Part shown: in pieces, positions 48,976 to 58,229 of the stretch
Layout: each line of letters starts with the position of its first letter
Numbering within the stretch: the first letter of the stretch is position 1
Source of the DNA: an uncultured bacterium
GTDB taxonomy: Bacteria > Acidobacteriota > Thermoanaerobaculia > Thermoanaerobaculales > Thermoanaerobaculaceae
DNA length: 64,000 nucleotides
Assembly (NCBI GenBank): GCA_937924755.1
Contig: CALEVZ010000031.1
Coordinates: 62,001 to 126,000, forward strand
Direction: 5' to 3'
Made by a program: the position numbers and the translations under genes
Notes under the pieces: model-generated
What the model was told of the DNA's origin: nothing
What the model saw: the letters and a program-made list of their open reading frames with translations, nothing else
Databases searched by the model: none

Positions 48976-49374
48976 CTAGCGGTGGGCGATTACCCACACC
49001 CAGTTGGCGACCAGCAGGGTGAGAATGGCGGCGCGCACCGACCAGGGGAGGCGGCCCGGCAGCGCCGGCAGCGGGCCCCGGGCCCACGCCCAGGCCAGGG
49101 CCACGAGGCCGCCCACGACGAACCCCACCCCCGTCAGGGCTGCCAGGGGGTTGGCGAGCAGGGCGGCGGCGAGGTCTCCGTGCAGGAGGGCCAGCGCGGC
49201 CCGGGTGGTGCCGCAGGTGGGGCAAGGGATGCCGGTGAACGTTCGCATGGGACAGGCCGGGAGCACGGGAATCAGCGCCAGCCACAAGGGTCGCAGGGCT
49301 GCCGTCGCCGCAGCGGCAACGCCCCACAGCAGCGCTAGCTGCCGGGCCTCGCGGCTTGCCGGGACGAACCTCAC
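48976..49374 (-). CDS. DUF2752 membrane protein
   Basis: A 132-residue protein with three membrane helices and the motif GIPCPTCGTTRAALALLHGD near 48, the hallmark (CPxCGxTR) of DUF2752. Function unknown. GTG 49374 overlaps the stop of the Yip1 gene (GTGA). The three membrane genes (Yip1, DUF2752, GT-C-like) form a coupled set. Confidence 0.85.
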   Translation of the reverse strand: MRFVPASREARQLALLWGVAAAATAALRPLWLALIPVLPACPMRTFTGIPCPTCGTTRAALALLHGDLAAALLANPLAALTGVGFVVGGLVALAWAWARGPLPALPGRLPWSVRAAILTLLVANWVWVIAHR

Positions 49375-50102
49375 CGGCTGCCCGCGATGGCGGCCCAGAT
49401 GGCGGCGCCAAAGAAGGCCACGGCCAGGGCGATGCACACGCAGCACAGCATTATGGGCAGCAGCACGGCGAGCGCCGCCTTGCCGTAGCTGGTGCGGTGG
49501 GCGGCGGCCAGGCCGACGATGTACAGCACTAGCGCCCAGAGACCGCCGACGATACCGCCGCACAACGGCACCACCTGGGTGATCTGTACGGTGGAGGTGT
49601 AGCAGACGACTTTTACGGTGGTGGCTAGACTCCCTCCGGCCCCGCCCACCAGCAGCAGGAACAGGTGGAAGATGAGGGACGCGACAAATACCCCGATGAG
49701 AACGAGGATGGGGGCGATGACCATCATCGCCACACTGACCCCGGTAGAAAGCAGGTGGTCTTGGCCGCCGCCGAACCCCGGCAGCATCTTCCACAGCGCG
49801 CCGCGCAGGGCGATCTCGTAGATCTGCGAGGCGATGATGCCGATCCAGCCGAAGATCACGGCGTACAGCAGGGGACGGCCGAGATCGCCACCGGCGCGGA
49901 CACGGCCGAACGCCTCGGCGGGCGAGGTGACGATGAGCTTGGCGGTCTCGTACAGCCCTTCGAGAAAGGGCACGCCCTCCTGCTCGAAGGGGAGGGGGAG
50001 CTCCTCGGCCGGCGCCGACGTGGGAGGCATGGGGGGGAGAGGCGGCGGCTCGTGGGTGGGGGGGCCAGCTGTGGGGTCGAAGGGAGGTGGGGTGGAGGCC
50101 AT
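49371..50102 (-). CDS. Yip1-domain membrane protein
   Basis: A 243-residue protein: Pro-rich N-terminal tail (about 1-40), then LIVTSPAEAFGRVRAGGDLGRPLLYAVIFG and five membrane helices, the Yip1 domain pattern. Function in bacteria unknown. AAGGAG precedes ATG 50102, and TATCAT further upstream (about 50141-50146, minus strand) is a likely -10. Confidence 0.82.
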   Translation of the reverse strand: MASTPPPFDPTAGPPTHEPPPLPPMPPTSAPAEELPLPFEQEGVPFLEGLYETAKLIVTSPAEAFGRVRAGGDLGRPLLYAVIFGWIGIIASQIYEIALRGALWKMLPGFGGGQDHLLSTGVSVAMMVIAPILVLIGVFVASLIFHLFLLLVGGAGGSLATTVKVVCYTSTVQITQVVPLCGGIVGGLWALVLYIVGLAAAHRTSYGKAALAVLLPIMLCCVCIALAVAFFGAAIWAAIAGSR

Positions 50103-50167
50103 GGCGTCTCCTTAATAGGTGTGTGGTCGCTCGCTCGAGATGATAGCGCACGCCGGGACGCGCTGGG

Positions 50168-51520
50168 CTAGAGTTCGGCCTGGAGACGGTGCAAGCTGCG
50201 GCGCAGGAGTTCCAAGCCGTGGCCGATGTCCTCGGCGCAGACATCCAAAAACGGCCGGAAGCGGATGGAGCGGGCGCCGCAGGGCAGCACCAGCAAGCCC
50301 TCCTCGCGCGCCAGCGTCACGGCACGGGTGCGCAGCTCGCTGGAAGGGAGGTCCACGGCGCACATCAGGCCGCGCCCGCGCACCTGGGAGAGCAGGGTGG
50401 GGTACTCCTCCGCGATCTCGTGCAGGCCCGCCAGCAGGACCTCCCCCATGCGCCGGGCGTTGTCCACCAGCTGCTCCTGCTCGATGACCTCCAGGATTCG
50501 GGTGGCGCGCACCATATCGGTGAGGTTGCCCCCCCAGGTGGAGTTGATCCGCGAGGAGACACGGAAGACGTTGTCGGGCACCTCGTCGATGCGGGAGTTG
50601 GCGGCAACCCCCCCGAGCTGCACCTTCTTGCCGAAGGCGAAGAGGTCCGGCTCCACCCCCAGCCCCTGCCACGCCCACATGGAACCGGTCAGCCCCAGCC
50701 CGGTCTGCACCTCGTCGAAAACCAGCAGAAACTCGTGTTGATCAGCCAGCCGGCGCAGGGCTCGCAGGAACTCCGGTCGGAAGTGATTGTCCCCTCCTTC
50801 TGCCTGGATGGGCTCGATGATGAGGCAGGCGATGTCGTGACCCCAGCGACCGATGGCAGCGTCGATCTCCTCCAGCGCCCTGGCCTCCGCCGCCTCCACC
50901 TCGGCGACGTGCTGCTTTAGAGGGAACACGATCTTGGGGTTGGAGATGCGCGGCCAGTCGAACTTGGGAAACAGCTCGGTTTTGCGGGGATCGAAGGTGT
51001 TGGTGAGGGAGAGGGTGTACCCCGAGCGGCCGTGAAACGCCTGGCGGAAGTGTAGCACGCGCGTGCCTACCTCCTCGCCCCGCCCGGCGGTGCGGTTGCG
51101 GCGGATCTTCCAGTCGAAGGCCGCCTTGAGGGCGTTCTCCACTGCCAGGGCGCCGCCCTCGATGAAGAACAGGTGCCCGGCGTGGGAGGGGGGGACGGCG
51201 ATGCGGGCGAAGGTGGCGACGAATTCGGCGTACAGGCAGGTGTAGAGGTCGGCGTTGGCCGGCTTGTGCGTCGCTGCAGCCAGCAACTTTTCCCGGAAGG
51301 TGGGGTCGGCCAGGGCGGGATGGTTCCAGCCTAAGGGTTGCGAGGCGAAGTTGGAGTAGAAGTCCAGGTATGAGCGGCCGTCCCGCTCGTCCACCAGCAC
51401 CGCGCCGTGGGAGCGCGCCAGATCAGGAACGACGTGGTAACCGTCCACCAGGATGTGCTGTGCCAGGATCTTGTGAACCTCGGCGGGGGACACTCCTGCT
51501 CGAACAGTTGTGCAAGCCAT
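50168..51520 (-). CDS. lat: L-lysine 6-transaminase
   Basis: A 450-residue class III aminotransferase close in length and motifs to L-lysine epsilon-aminotransferase. It has SNFASQPLGWNHPAL near 55, VENALKAAFDWK, RQAFHGRSGYTLSLTNT near 163, the cofactor Asp in VFDEVQTGLG, PLP lysine in FGKKVQLGG near 302, and NSTWGGNLTDMVR. It converts lysine to aminoadipate semialdehyde (lysine breakdown or stress response). It lies directly downstream of infC with 27 bases between. Confidence 0.93.
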   Translation of the reverse strand: MACTTVRAGVSPAEVHKILAQHILVDGYHVVPDLARSHGAVLVDERDGRSYLDFYSNFASQPLGWNHPALADPTFREKLLAAATHKPANADLYTCLYAEFVATFARIAVPPSHAGHLFFIEGGALAVENALKAAFDWKIRRNRTAGRGEEVGTRVLHFRQAFHGRSGYTLSLTNTFDPRKTELFPKFDWPRISNPKIVFPLKQHVAEVEAAEARALEEIDAAIGRWGHDIACLIIEPIQAEGGDNHFRPEFLRALRRLADQHEFLLVFDEVQTGLGLTGSMWAWQGLGVEPDLFAFGKKVQLGGVAANSRIDEVPDNVFRVSSRINSTWGGNLTDMVRATRILEVIEQEQLVDNARRMGEVLLAGLHEIAEEYPTLLSQVRGRGLMCAVDLPSSELRTRAVTLAREEGLLVLPCGARSIRFRPFLDVCAEDIGHGLELLRRSLHRLQAEL

Positions 51521-51547
51521 CTGTTGCCCTCGTTTCTTGTCGCGCCG

Positions 51548-52078
51548 TCAGGTACCGCGGCGCAGGGGTGCCAGCACCATGGTGAGGTCGCGGCCCTCCA
51601 GCGCCCCGGCTTCGCGGTCGGCCCTGGCAATTCCCTCGAGCTCCTGGCGGACCCGGGCCAGTACCTCGAAACCGTTCTCCGGGCGGCGCATCTCGCGCCG
51701 GCGGAACATGACCGTGACCTTCACGTGTTTGCCCTGTTCCAAAAAGCGCCGCGCCATCGCCAGCTTGGTCTGGAAGTCGTTCTCCGCAACGCCGGGTCGG
51801 AACTTGACCTCCTTGACCTCGATCTGATGCTCCTTGCGGCGCGCCTCACGCGCTTTTTTCTCCTGTTCGTAGCGGTACTTCCCCCAATCCATGATCTTGC
51901 ACACGATAGGGCGAGCCGTGGGTGCCACTTCCACGAGATCGAGCCCCTTGGCCCGAGCCATCTCCAGCGCCTGCTCGACGGGCACGATACCCACCTGTGT
52001 CCCGTCGGCATCCACAAGGCGAACCGGCGACAGGCGAATGGCCTCGTTGATCCGTGTGCGTTGACGATCTTCGGCGAT
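51548..52078 (-). CDS. infC: translation initiation factor IF-3 (ATC start)
   Basis: A 176-residue IF-3. With the ATC at 52076-52078 as start, the protein opens IAEDRQRTRINEAIR, the normal beginning of the family. It continues GLDLVEVAPTARPIVCKIMDWGKY and ends with the C-terminal domain (MARRFLEQGKHVKVTVMFRRREM). The next standard codon, GTG 52015, would cut 21 conserved residues. AAGGAGG at 52084-52090 is five bases before ATC. Non-AUG starts of infC underlie its autoregulation in E. coli. rpmI and rplT do not follow; lat does. Confidence 0.95.
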   Translation of the reverse strand: MAEDRQRTRINEAIRLSPVRLVDADGTQVGIVPVEQALEMARAKGLDLVEVAPTARPIVCKIMDWGKYRYEQEKKAREARRKEHQIEVKEVKFRPGVAENDFQTKLAMARRFLEQGKHVKVTVMFRRREMRRPENGFEVLARVRQELEGIARADREAGALEGRDLTMVLAPLRRGT

Positions 52079-52150
52079 GACCTCCTCCTTAGCGCCCCAT
52101 CCGCTGACGGCGCGGAGGGCGCCAAGCGACCCGCTATTGACTTGAGTATA
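52079..52150 (-). promoter_or_regulatory. infC promoter and leader
   Basis: TATACT (52145-52150, minus strand) is followed by a leader of about 60 bases holding a hairpin GGCGC-CCTCC-GCGCC (52109-52123) and the Shine-Dalgarno AAGGAGG. The hairpin could matter for IF-3 autoregulation (inference). Confidence 0.55.
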
Positions 52151-52180
52151 GCAAATGGCGATCTGCCGAGAAACCTCTTG

Positions 52181-52627
52181 TCAGCGCTCTTTGCGGCGCA
52201 TGTGCTCGACTTTGAGGCAGCGGTCCTGCACTACCTTGAGGCCGGCGGCCATCGCCCGTGCTGCCGCCCCGTCGTGACGCAACCCGGACTGGAACCACAC
52301 CACCGGTACCGCCCGGACGATGGCATCCTCCACGACGTCGGGCAGGTGCTCGACGCGGCGGAAGACGTCGGCGATGTCCACCGACACGGCGCCGGGGATG
52401 GCGGCAAGGGAGGGGTAGCACGGCTCCCCCAGGACCTCGCTGAGCCCTGGGTTGACCGGCACGATGCGGAAACCGGCCTCCTGCAGGTAGGCGGCGACGC
52501 GGTGGGAGTCGCGCTCCGGCTTGGCCGAGATACCCACCACGGCGATCGTCCGGGAAGCGGAGAGGATGCCGGCGATCTGGTCATCGGAGGCGTTGAGGCA
52601 GAGGTTTGGTTCCATGGCGAAGGCCAT
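52181..52627 (-). CDS. CoA-binding domain protein (YccU type)
   Basis: A 148-residue single CoA_binding_2 domain: RTIAVVGISAKPERDSHRVAAYLQEAGF near 28, VPVNPGLSEVLGE near 62, VDIADVFRRVEHLPDVV, WFQSGLRHDGAA, and a conserved C-terminal CLKVEH. The role is unknown; relatives bind CoA without ligase activity. ATG 52627 begins one base after the MFS stop; a second ATG four codons on is possible. Confidence 0.9.
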   Translation of the reverse strand: MAFAMEPNLCLNASDDQIAGILSASRTIAVVGISAKPERDSHRVAAYLQEAGFRIVPVNPGLSEVLGEPCYPSLAAIPGAVSVDIADVFRRVEHLPDVVEDAIVRAVPVVWFQSGLRHDGAAARAMAAGLKVVQDRCLKVEHMRRKER

Positions 52628-52628
52628 C

Positions 52629-53807
52629 TTAGTCCGGCCGGGAGGGACCCACCGGCGGCAGCGCTGCGGCGATGGCCGCCGCCGCCACCGCGCAGGCCGC
52701 GGCGGTGAGGGCGGGGGCGCCGAGACCCAGGTGGCCAAGGGCCAGCTGGCCCACCATGGGCCCCAGCACCCGCGCCAGCGAGGAGGTGGCCTGGTAGGCG
52801 CCGAGGGTTTCCCCCTGGCGCTCCCCGGGTGCCGTGTGGGAGACCAGCGCCGACAGGGACGGCATGACCATGGCCTGGCCGAAGGCCAGCACCGGCAGGA
52901 CTGCGATCAGCGCCGGGAGCGAGTGCTGGGAGGCGATCAGGAGAAGACCCACGGCGGTCCCGCCCAGGCCCACCAGGAGCAGTCGTCGTTCCCCCAACCG
53001 CCGCGACAGCCGGCCCACCAGGGTCATCTGCATGGCGGCCGCCAGGAGGCCGGCGTAGGCGAAGAGGAAGGCGATATTGCCGGCGTGCAGCCCCCACCGC
53101 CGGTGGACCAGCTGAGCGAAGGTCACCTCGAAGGCGGCAAAGCCGGTCACCACGGCCAGGGCCACGGCCAGCAGGGGCGCCAGCTCCGGGGTGCGCCAAG
53201 CGTGCAGCAGGGCCAGCAGTCCGGCGCGCCGTTGCGATGCCCTCCCCCGGCGAGCGGGAGGCAGCGATTCGGGCAACAGCAGGACCGTCATCACCATGGC
53301 GGTGGCGGAAAAGGCGGCGGCGGCGATGCCCGGGGCGGCGGGGGAGATGCGTACCAGAACCCCGGCCAGCGCCGGACCGGCGATGAACCCCAAGCCGAAC
53401 GCCGCGCCTATCAGTCCCATGCCCCGGGTTCGCTGCTCGGGCGGGGTGAGGTCGGCGATCACCGCCTGGGCGGTGGCGATGTTGGCGCCGGCGACGCCCG
53501 CCACGATCCGCGAGGCCAGCAGCAGCGGGAACGAGTCGGCGACGGCGAAGAGCAAATATCCGACCACCGCTCCAGCCAGCGAGACGAGCAGCACCGGCCG
53601 CCGTCCGACGCGGTCGGACAGGCGCCCCAGGAGGGGGGCGAAGAACAGTTGCATCAGGGAAAAGGAGGCCATCAGCAGGCCGAACTGCAGCGGCGACGGG
53701 TTCATCGTCTCGGCGTAGAGGGGAAGTAGGGGAATGACGATGCCGAAGCCGATGAGGTCGGTGAAAACGATGAGGAAGAGGGTGGCGAGGGAGCCTGGGG
53801 AAGCCAC
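52629..53807 (-). CDS. MFS drug-type efflux transporter
   Basis: A 392-residue twelve-helix transporter. It has the family motif GRLSDRVGRRPVLL between helices 2 and 3 and DLIGFGIVIPLLPLYAE in helix 1, as in the TetA-like drug:H+ antiporter subgroup. Substrate unknown. GTG 53807 is chosen because TACACT (53819-53824, minus strand) lies just upstream. It is divergent from fmt. Confidence 0.9.
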   Translation of the reverse strand: MASPGSLATLFLIVFTDLIGFGIVIPLLPLYAETMNPSPLQFGLLMASFSLMQLFFAPLLGRLSDRVGRRPVLLVSLAGAVVGYLLFAVADSFPLLLASRIVAGVAGANIATAQAVIADLTPPEQRTRGMGLIGAAFGLGFIAGPALAGVLVRISPAAPGIAAAAFSATAMVMTVLLLPESLPPARRGRASQRRAGLLALLHAWRTPELAPLLAVALAVVTGFAAFEVTFAQLVHRRWGLHAGNIAFLFAYAGLLAAAMQMTLVGRLSRRLGERRLLLVGLGGTAVGLLLIASQHSLPALIAVLPVLAFGQAMVMPSLSALVSHTAPGERQGETLGAYQATSSLARVLGPMVGQLALGHLGLGAPALTAAACAVAAAAIAAALPPVGPSRPD

Positions 53808-53861
53808 GTCGAGCCCGCAGTGTACAACCGTGCTGCGGCGGGGGACGATTCCGTCGCCGTG

Positions 53862-53867
53862 TACACT
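53862..53867 (+). promoter_or_regulatory. -10 element TACACT for leaderless fmt
   Basis: TACACT lies exactly 6 bases before ATG 53874. Confidence 0.6.
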
Positions 53868-53873
53868 TCCAGC

Positions 53874-54809
53874 ATGCGTCTGGTGTTTTACGGAACTCCC
53901 GAATTTGCCGTCCCTTCCTTGGAAGCGGTGGTGGCCGCCGGGCACCAGGTCCTGCTGGTCGTCTCCCGCCCCGACCAGCCCTCTGGGCGCCACTTGGAGC
54001 TCACCACGCCACCCATCGTGGAGGCGGCCCGGCGACTGCACCTCCCCCTGGCCCAGCCCAGGAAGGCCGGCGACGCCGAAGGGGTGGCGCGACTACGGGC
54101 GCTGGCACCGGAGGTGGCGGTGGTGGTGGCCTACGGGCGTCTGCTGCCGCCTCCTCTGCTGGCGGTGCCCCAGCATGGGTTCGTGAACCTGCATCCATCT
54201 TTGCTTCCCCGTCATCGGGGTCCCTCCCCCATCCAGTGGGCGATTGCCAGCGGCGACACCGTCACCGGTGTGACCACCATGCTGCTGGACGAGGGGATGG
54301 ATACGGGGCCGCTGCTGCTGCAGCGCGAGACTCCCATCGGCTCCCGAGAGCGCTACCCCGAGCTGGAGGCGAGGCTGGCTCGCCTGGGCGCGGAGCTGCT
54401 GGTAGAGACTTTGGCCGCCCTCGCCGCCGGGCGGCTGCGGCCGCGCCCGCAGGAGCACGCTCTGGCCACGGTCACTCCCAAGCTGGAACGCAAGCTGGGG
54501 CGCATCGACTTTTCCCTCCCCGCCCGAGTGTGGGCGAATCGCTGTCGGGCCTTCGATCCGTGGCCGGGTCTGTACTGCACGCTGCGCGGTGGCAGAGTCA
54601 AAGTACTGGGCCTGGAGGACGCCGGTGCGGTGCCGGGCGATGAGGCCGGCGGTACGGTGCTGGGGTGCTCGACGGCGGGCATCCTGGTGCGCTTCGGGGA
54701 GGGCACCGCCGGCTTGCTGACCGAGCTGCAACGGGAGGGCAGGCGCCGCCTGCCGGCGGATGCGTTCCTCTTGGGGGAGCGTCTTGGGCGAGGCGAGCGC
54801 TTCGGCTGA
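53874..54809 (+). CDS. fmt: methionyl-tRNA formyltransferase
   Basis: A 311-residue enzyme that formylates initiator Met-tRNA using 10-formyl-THF. RLVFYGTPEFAVPSLEAV at the N-terminus, VVAYGRLLP near 88, the catalytic NLHPSLLPRHRGPSPIQWAI near 107-126 and LDEGMDTGP near 141. The C-terminal OB-like domain starts near 205. Leaderless ATG. It overlaps rsmB by 26 bases. Confidence 0.96.
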   Translation: MRLVFYGTPEFAVPSLEAVVAAGHQVLLVVSRPDQPSGRHLELTTPPIVEAARRLHLPLAQPRKAGDAEGVARLRALAPEVAVVVAYGRLLPPPLLAVPQHGFVNLHPSLLPRHRGPSPIQWAIASGDTVTGVTTMLLDEGMDTGPLLLQRETPIGSRERYPELEARLARLGAELLVETLAALAAGRLRPRPQEHALATVTPKLERKLGRIDFSLPARVWANRCRAFDPWPGLYCTLRGGRVKVLGLEDAGAVPGDEAGGTVLGCSTAGILVRFGEGTAGLLTELQREGRRRLPADAFLLGERLGRGERFG

Positions 54810-56049
54810 TCCCCGCCGCCGCGCCGTCCTCACCCTGGCGCGGGTGGAGGCGCGGCGAGCCTACGCCGCGCGCCTGCTGGGCGATGCCTCGCCCTTTCAG
54901 CGCGAGCTCGTGCTGGGTGTCCTGCGCTGGCAACTGGTGCTGGACCGGCTGCTGGAGCCGCACCTGCGGCAGCCCTTCGGCACCCTGGATCCGGAGGTCC
55001 GCGCCGCCCTGCGGGCGGGCCTTTATGAGGCGCTGCGCATGGAGACGCCGGCAGCGGTGGCGGTGGCCGAAGCGGTTCGTGTGACCCGGTTTCTGGTTCC
55101 GGCCGCGGCCGGCCTGGTCAACGCGGTGCTGCGGCGGGCGGTGGCCAGCGGGTGGCTCGACGACGCCCGCGCACCCCTGTGGCTGCGCCACTCCCACCCC
55201 CAGTGGCTGGTGGAGCGGTGGGCCAGCTGGCTGTCCGCCGAGCAGCTCGCGGGCGTCCTCGCCGCCAACCAGCGGCAAGCCCCCATGTACCTGCTGGCCG
55301 CCGTGTCTCCCACCGGGGAGCTGGCGGGGGAGGGGTGCGAGGTCGCTTCCCACCCCTACGTGCCGGGAGTGCTCCACGTGCGTCGCGGCGCCTCGGCGGT
55401 GGCCGCGTGGCTGGGGCGCGGGCAGGGGTACGCCATCGACCCGCACGCCGTCGCGGTGGCCAGGCTCCTGCCCGAGGTGGACGGCGTCGTCGCCGACTGG
55501 GCGGCGGCCCCCGGAGGAAAGAGCCTGGTGCTGGGACGCGAGCGGCCGGGCGCCCGGCGGCTCGCCTTCGACCGCCATCTGGGGCGTCTCCTGGCCATGC
55601 GGGAGGCCCTCCTCCATCATCTCGGCGCTCAGGCCCCCGGGGTGGTGGGAGCCGACGGTACAGCGCCTCCGGTGAGGCCCGCTTCGCTGGCGGCGGTACT
55701 GCTGGATGCACCCTGCTCGGGGACCGGCACCCTGCGCCGCCACCCGGAAATCCGCTGGCGACTCACCCCCGGCGAGCTGGAAGCGCTGGCTTCCCTGCAG
55801 CGGCAGTTGCTCGCTGCCGCCGCCGCCGCGGTGCGCCCTGAAGGCTGGGTGCTGTACGCCACCTGCTCGCTGGAGCCGGAGGAAAACGCCCAGGTGGTGG
55901 CCGGCGCCGCGCTGGAGATCGTGCCGATCAATCCAGCTCGGCTGCTGGGGATCCCCGTGCACCACCTGCCCGGCGGCGGCGTGGTGATCCTCCCCGGGGA
56001 GTGGGGGGACGGGTTCACCGTCCACCTGCTGCGCCGCCCGGCCCGCTAG
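54784..56049 (+). CDS. rsmB: 16S rRNA m5C967 methyltransferase
   Basis: A 421-residue RsmB/Sun-type enzyme. N-terminal NusB-like helical domain (about 10-140) and a C-terminal SAM methyltransferase. The SAM site reads VVADWAAAPGGKS (family LDLCAAPGGKT), then LLDAPCSGTGTLRRHPEIRW and the catalytic ATCSLEPEEN. Both cysteines of the m5C mechanism are present. TTG 54784 follows GGGGGAG inside the end of fmt; the fmt-rsmB pairing is common. Confidence 0.92.
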   Translation: MGEASASADPRRRAVLTLARVEARRAYAARLLGDASPFQRELVLGVLRWQLVLDRLLEPHLRQPFGTLDPEVRAALRAGLYEALRMETPAAVAVAEAVRVTRFLVPAAAGLVNAVLRRAVASGWLDDARAPLWLRHSHPQWLVERWASWLSAEQLAGVLAANQRQAPMYLLAAVSPTGELAGEGCEVASHPYVPGVLHVRRGASAVAAWLGRGQGYAIDPHAVAVARLLPEVDGVVADWAAAPGGKSLVLGRERPGARRLAFDRHLGRLLAMREALLHHLGAQAPGVVGADGTAPPVRPASLAAVLLDAPCSGTGTLRRHPEIRWRLTPGELEALASLQRQLLAAAAAAVRPEGWVLYATCSLEPEENAQVVAGAALEIVPINPARLLGIPVHHLPGGGVVILPGEWGDGFTVHLLRRPAR

Positions 56050-56135
56050 CGACCCCCCAGGGGGCCGAAGGACCGACCCCGGGGCCTTGCGAGGCCGCCG
56101 CGTGTGGCGTACCCTCGCCGCGCAGGGAGTCGGCA

Positions 56136-56414
56136 ATGCCAGGCAAGACCGAGCTGGTTGAGCGCATCGCCTTCGAGACCGGAATGCCCAAAGCGCACGC
56201 CGCGCGGGCCCTGGAGGTGGCCGTCGACGCCATCAACGAGTGGCTGGCGGCGGGCGAGCGGGTGGCCATCCCGGGGCTCGGAAGCTTTTACACCTCCGAG
56301 CGGCCGCAGCGGCGGGTGCGCAACCCCCGCACGGGTGCTATGACCACCGTTGCTCCCTCCCGCGCCGTGCGCTTCCGCCCCGGCAAGGAACTCAAGGACA
56401 GCGTCAAGGGGTGA
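56136..56414 (+). CDS. HU/IHF-family DNA-binding protein
   Basis: A 92-residue nucleoid protein: KTELVERIAFETGMPKAHAARALEVAVDAI helical half, then VAIPGLGSFYTSERPQRRVRNPRTGAMTTV, the DNA-bending beta arm with the Arg-Asn-Pro tip. HU versus IHF cannot be told. TACCCT (56110-56115) is a likely -10 and AGGGAG the ribosome site. Confidence 0.93.
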   Translation: MPGKTELVERIAFETGMPKAHAARALEVAVDAINEWLAAGERVAIPGLGSFYTSERPQRRVRNPRTGAMTTVAPSRAVRFRPGKELKDSVKG

Positions 56415-56469
56415 TCCGGGCAGGGCGGGAGTCTTCGACGGCACGTGCGAAGCGCCGGCCAGTGGTCGG

Positions 56470-58131
56470 TCAGTTGCCGAACGCCGAGCCGCCGATGAAC
56501 TCCCGCAGCAGCGAGGTGTGCGGGACGTCGTCCTGGAAAACCGGCACGAACCAGGCGAGGAACTTGAGTAGACGGTAGGCTTCGGTGTAGGCCGGGTGCT
56601 CCCGCGGCACCTCCAGGAGGAAGCGCTCCGCGAACACCTTGAGCACCGCCGGCTCGTAGACCAGGGCGGAGTTGAACAGCACGTCGGCGCTCTCTTGGAA
56701 GGGGAAAATCCACCGCACCTCCCCTCGCCGGACCCCCGGCCACATCTCCAGGGTCTTGGTGGCGTGGTGATTGCGGAACAGGCGATCACGCACGATGCGG
56801 CGCAGCAGGCGGGCGTCGGAGGTGAAGATACGGTTGTGGTCGTCCAGGGTGAGCTGGGTCAAGGCAGAGATGAACACCTTAAACGTGCTTTCCGGGGGGA
56901 CGGCGGCGGTGAGCTGGGGGTTGAGGGCGTGGATGCCCTCGATGAGCAACACCTGATGGGGAGCCAGGTGCAGGCGAGGCCAGCGATCGCTGGCCAGGCG
57001 CCGGCCGACGGTGAAGTCGTAGCGCGGGATGTGCGTTTCTTCGCCGCGCAGCAGCGCCGCCAGGTGGGCGTTGAACAGCTCCAGATCCAGCGCCAGCAGC
57101 GATTCGTAGTCGGGGTTGCCATCCTCGCCCAGGGGTGTGTGGGCGCGGTCCACGAAGTAGTTGTCGAGAGACAGCCCCACCGGTTGGATGCCGTTCACCC
57201 GCAGCTGGATCCCCAGCCGTTGGATGAAGGTGGTTTTGCCCGATGCCGAGGGACCGGCCACCAGCACCACCCGGACCTGGCCGGCCCGCGCGGCGATGGC
57301 GTCGGCAATCTGGGCGATGCGCTTCTCGTGGAACCCCTCGGCGATCTGGATCACCTGCGCCACCTCCCCCGACAGGCAGGCAGCGTTGAGGGAGCCGACG
57401 TGGGCTACCCCCACCACCTCGTTCCAGGCCCGGGTCTCCCGGTAGGCGGCGAACAGCTTGGGCTGGGGGCGCAGCTCGGGCAGCTCGCCGTCGCGAGGGA
57501 AGCGCAGCAGCAGCCCATCTTCGTACAGAGCCAGGGTGAACCCCTTGACCCGTCCGGTGGAGGGGGCACAGGGGCCGTGGGCGATATCCACCACTTCGCC
57601 GCAGCTCACCACCGGCACGGTGGAGGAGCGGTGGGTGGCGAGCAGCTGCAGGGTGGAGGTGTGCCCGTTGCCGCGGAAGAGCGCCTCCGCCTCCTCCAGA
57701 GTGACGGTGCGGCGGACGATGGGGCGATCCTCCTGGCAAATCTCCTCCATCCGCCGCTGCAGCGAGGCCACCACGTCGGAGGTGAGGGGGGCGTGGCACT
57801 TCCAGGAGTAGAAGTACCCCCCGCCGAGGGACTGGCCCACCACCAGGCGCGCCTCCGGGTAGAGCTCGTGGGCGGCTTCCAGCAGCACCAGCGAGATCGA
57901 CCGCCGGATCACCGCCTGTCCCTCCCGCGAGGCCACCCGCACCGCCTCCACCTCCACCTGGATGCCGCGCAGGGGGAAGTCCAGGGACACCAGGCGGCGG
58001 TTGACCAGGGCCGCCACCACCTCTGGGGGGGCGCCGCCATGGCAGGCCTGCAACAGCTCCATGACCGTTGTGCCGGCGGCCACCTGCCGTCGCTGGCCGG
58101 CGTAGCGCACCGTGACCGAGCCCTGGGGCAC
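56470..58131 (-). CDS. nucleoside (uridine) kinase fused to TGS and ThrRS-like editing domain
   Basis: A 553-residue fusion. Residues 1-65 form a TGS domain ([23 protein letters not shown]). About 70-200 resembles the second additional domain of threonyl-tRNA synthetase ([27 protein letters not shown]). About 280-553 is a phosphoribulokinase/uridine-kinase domain with Walker [13 protein letters not shown] near 290. The usual editing histidines (HxxxH) are not evident. Such fusions are annotated as nucleoside kinases in several phyla. GTG 58131 is set by GGAGG five bases before it; TACAAT upstream (58150-58155, minus strand) is the likely -10. Confidence 0.86.
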   Translation of the reverse strand: MPQGSVTVRYAGQRRQVAAGTTVMELLQACHGGAPPEVVAALVNRRLVSLDFPLRGIQVEVEAVRVASREGQAVIRRSISLVLLEAAHELYPEARLVVGQSLGGGYFYSWKCHAPLTSDVVASLQRRMEEICQEDRPIVRRTVTLEEAEALFRGNGHTSTLQLLATHRSSTVPVVSCGEVVDIAHGPCAPSTGRVKGFTLALYEDGLLLRFPRDGELPELRPQPKLFAAYRETRAWNEVVGVAHVGSLNAACLSGEVAQVIQIAEGFHEKRIAQIADAIAARAGQVRVVLVAGPSASGKTTFIQRLGIQLRVNGIQPVGLSLDNYFVDRAHTPLGEDGNPDYESLLALDLELFNAHLAALLRGEETHIPRYDFTVGRRLASDRWPRLHLAPHQVLLIEGIHALNPQLTAAVPPESTFKVFISALTQLTLDDHNRIFTSDARLLRRIVRDRLFRNHHATKTLEMWPGVRRGEVRWIFPFQESADVLFNSALVYEPAVLKVFAERFLLEVPREHPAYTEAYRLLKFLAWFVPVFQDDVPHTSLLREFIGGSAFGN

Positions 58132-58182
58132 GTTTACCTCCGCCCCGGGATTGTACCGGAGGGTTCTTCGCCGACGCCCGGG

Positions 58183-58188
58183 TAGAAT
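58183..58188 (+). promoter_or_regulatory. -10 element TAGAAT for cysE
   Basis: TAGAAT lies 41 bases before GTG 58230 and is followed by a leader with GAGGAGG. Confidence 0.4.
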
Positions 58189-58229
58189 GCGGCTTCGCAT
58201 CCTGGGGTTGGCAGGAGAGAGGAGGCGTT

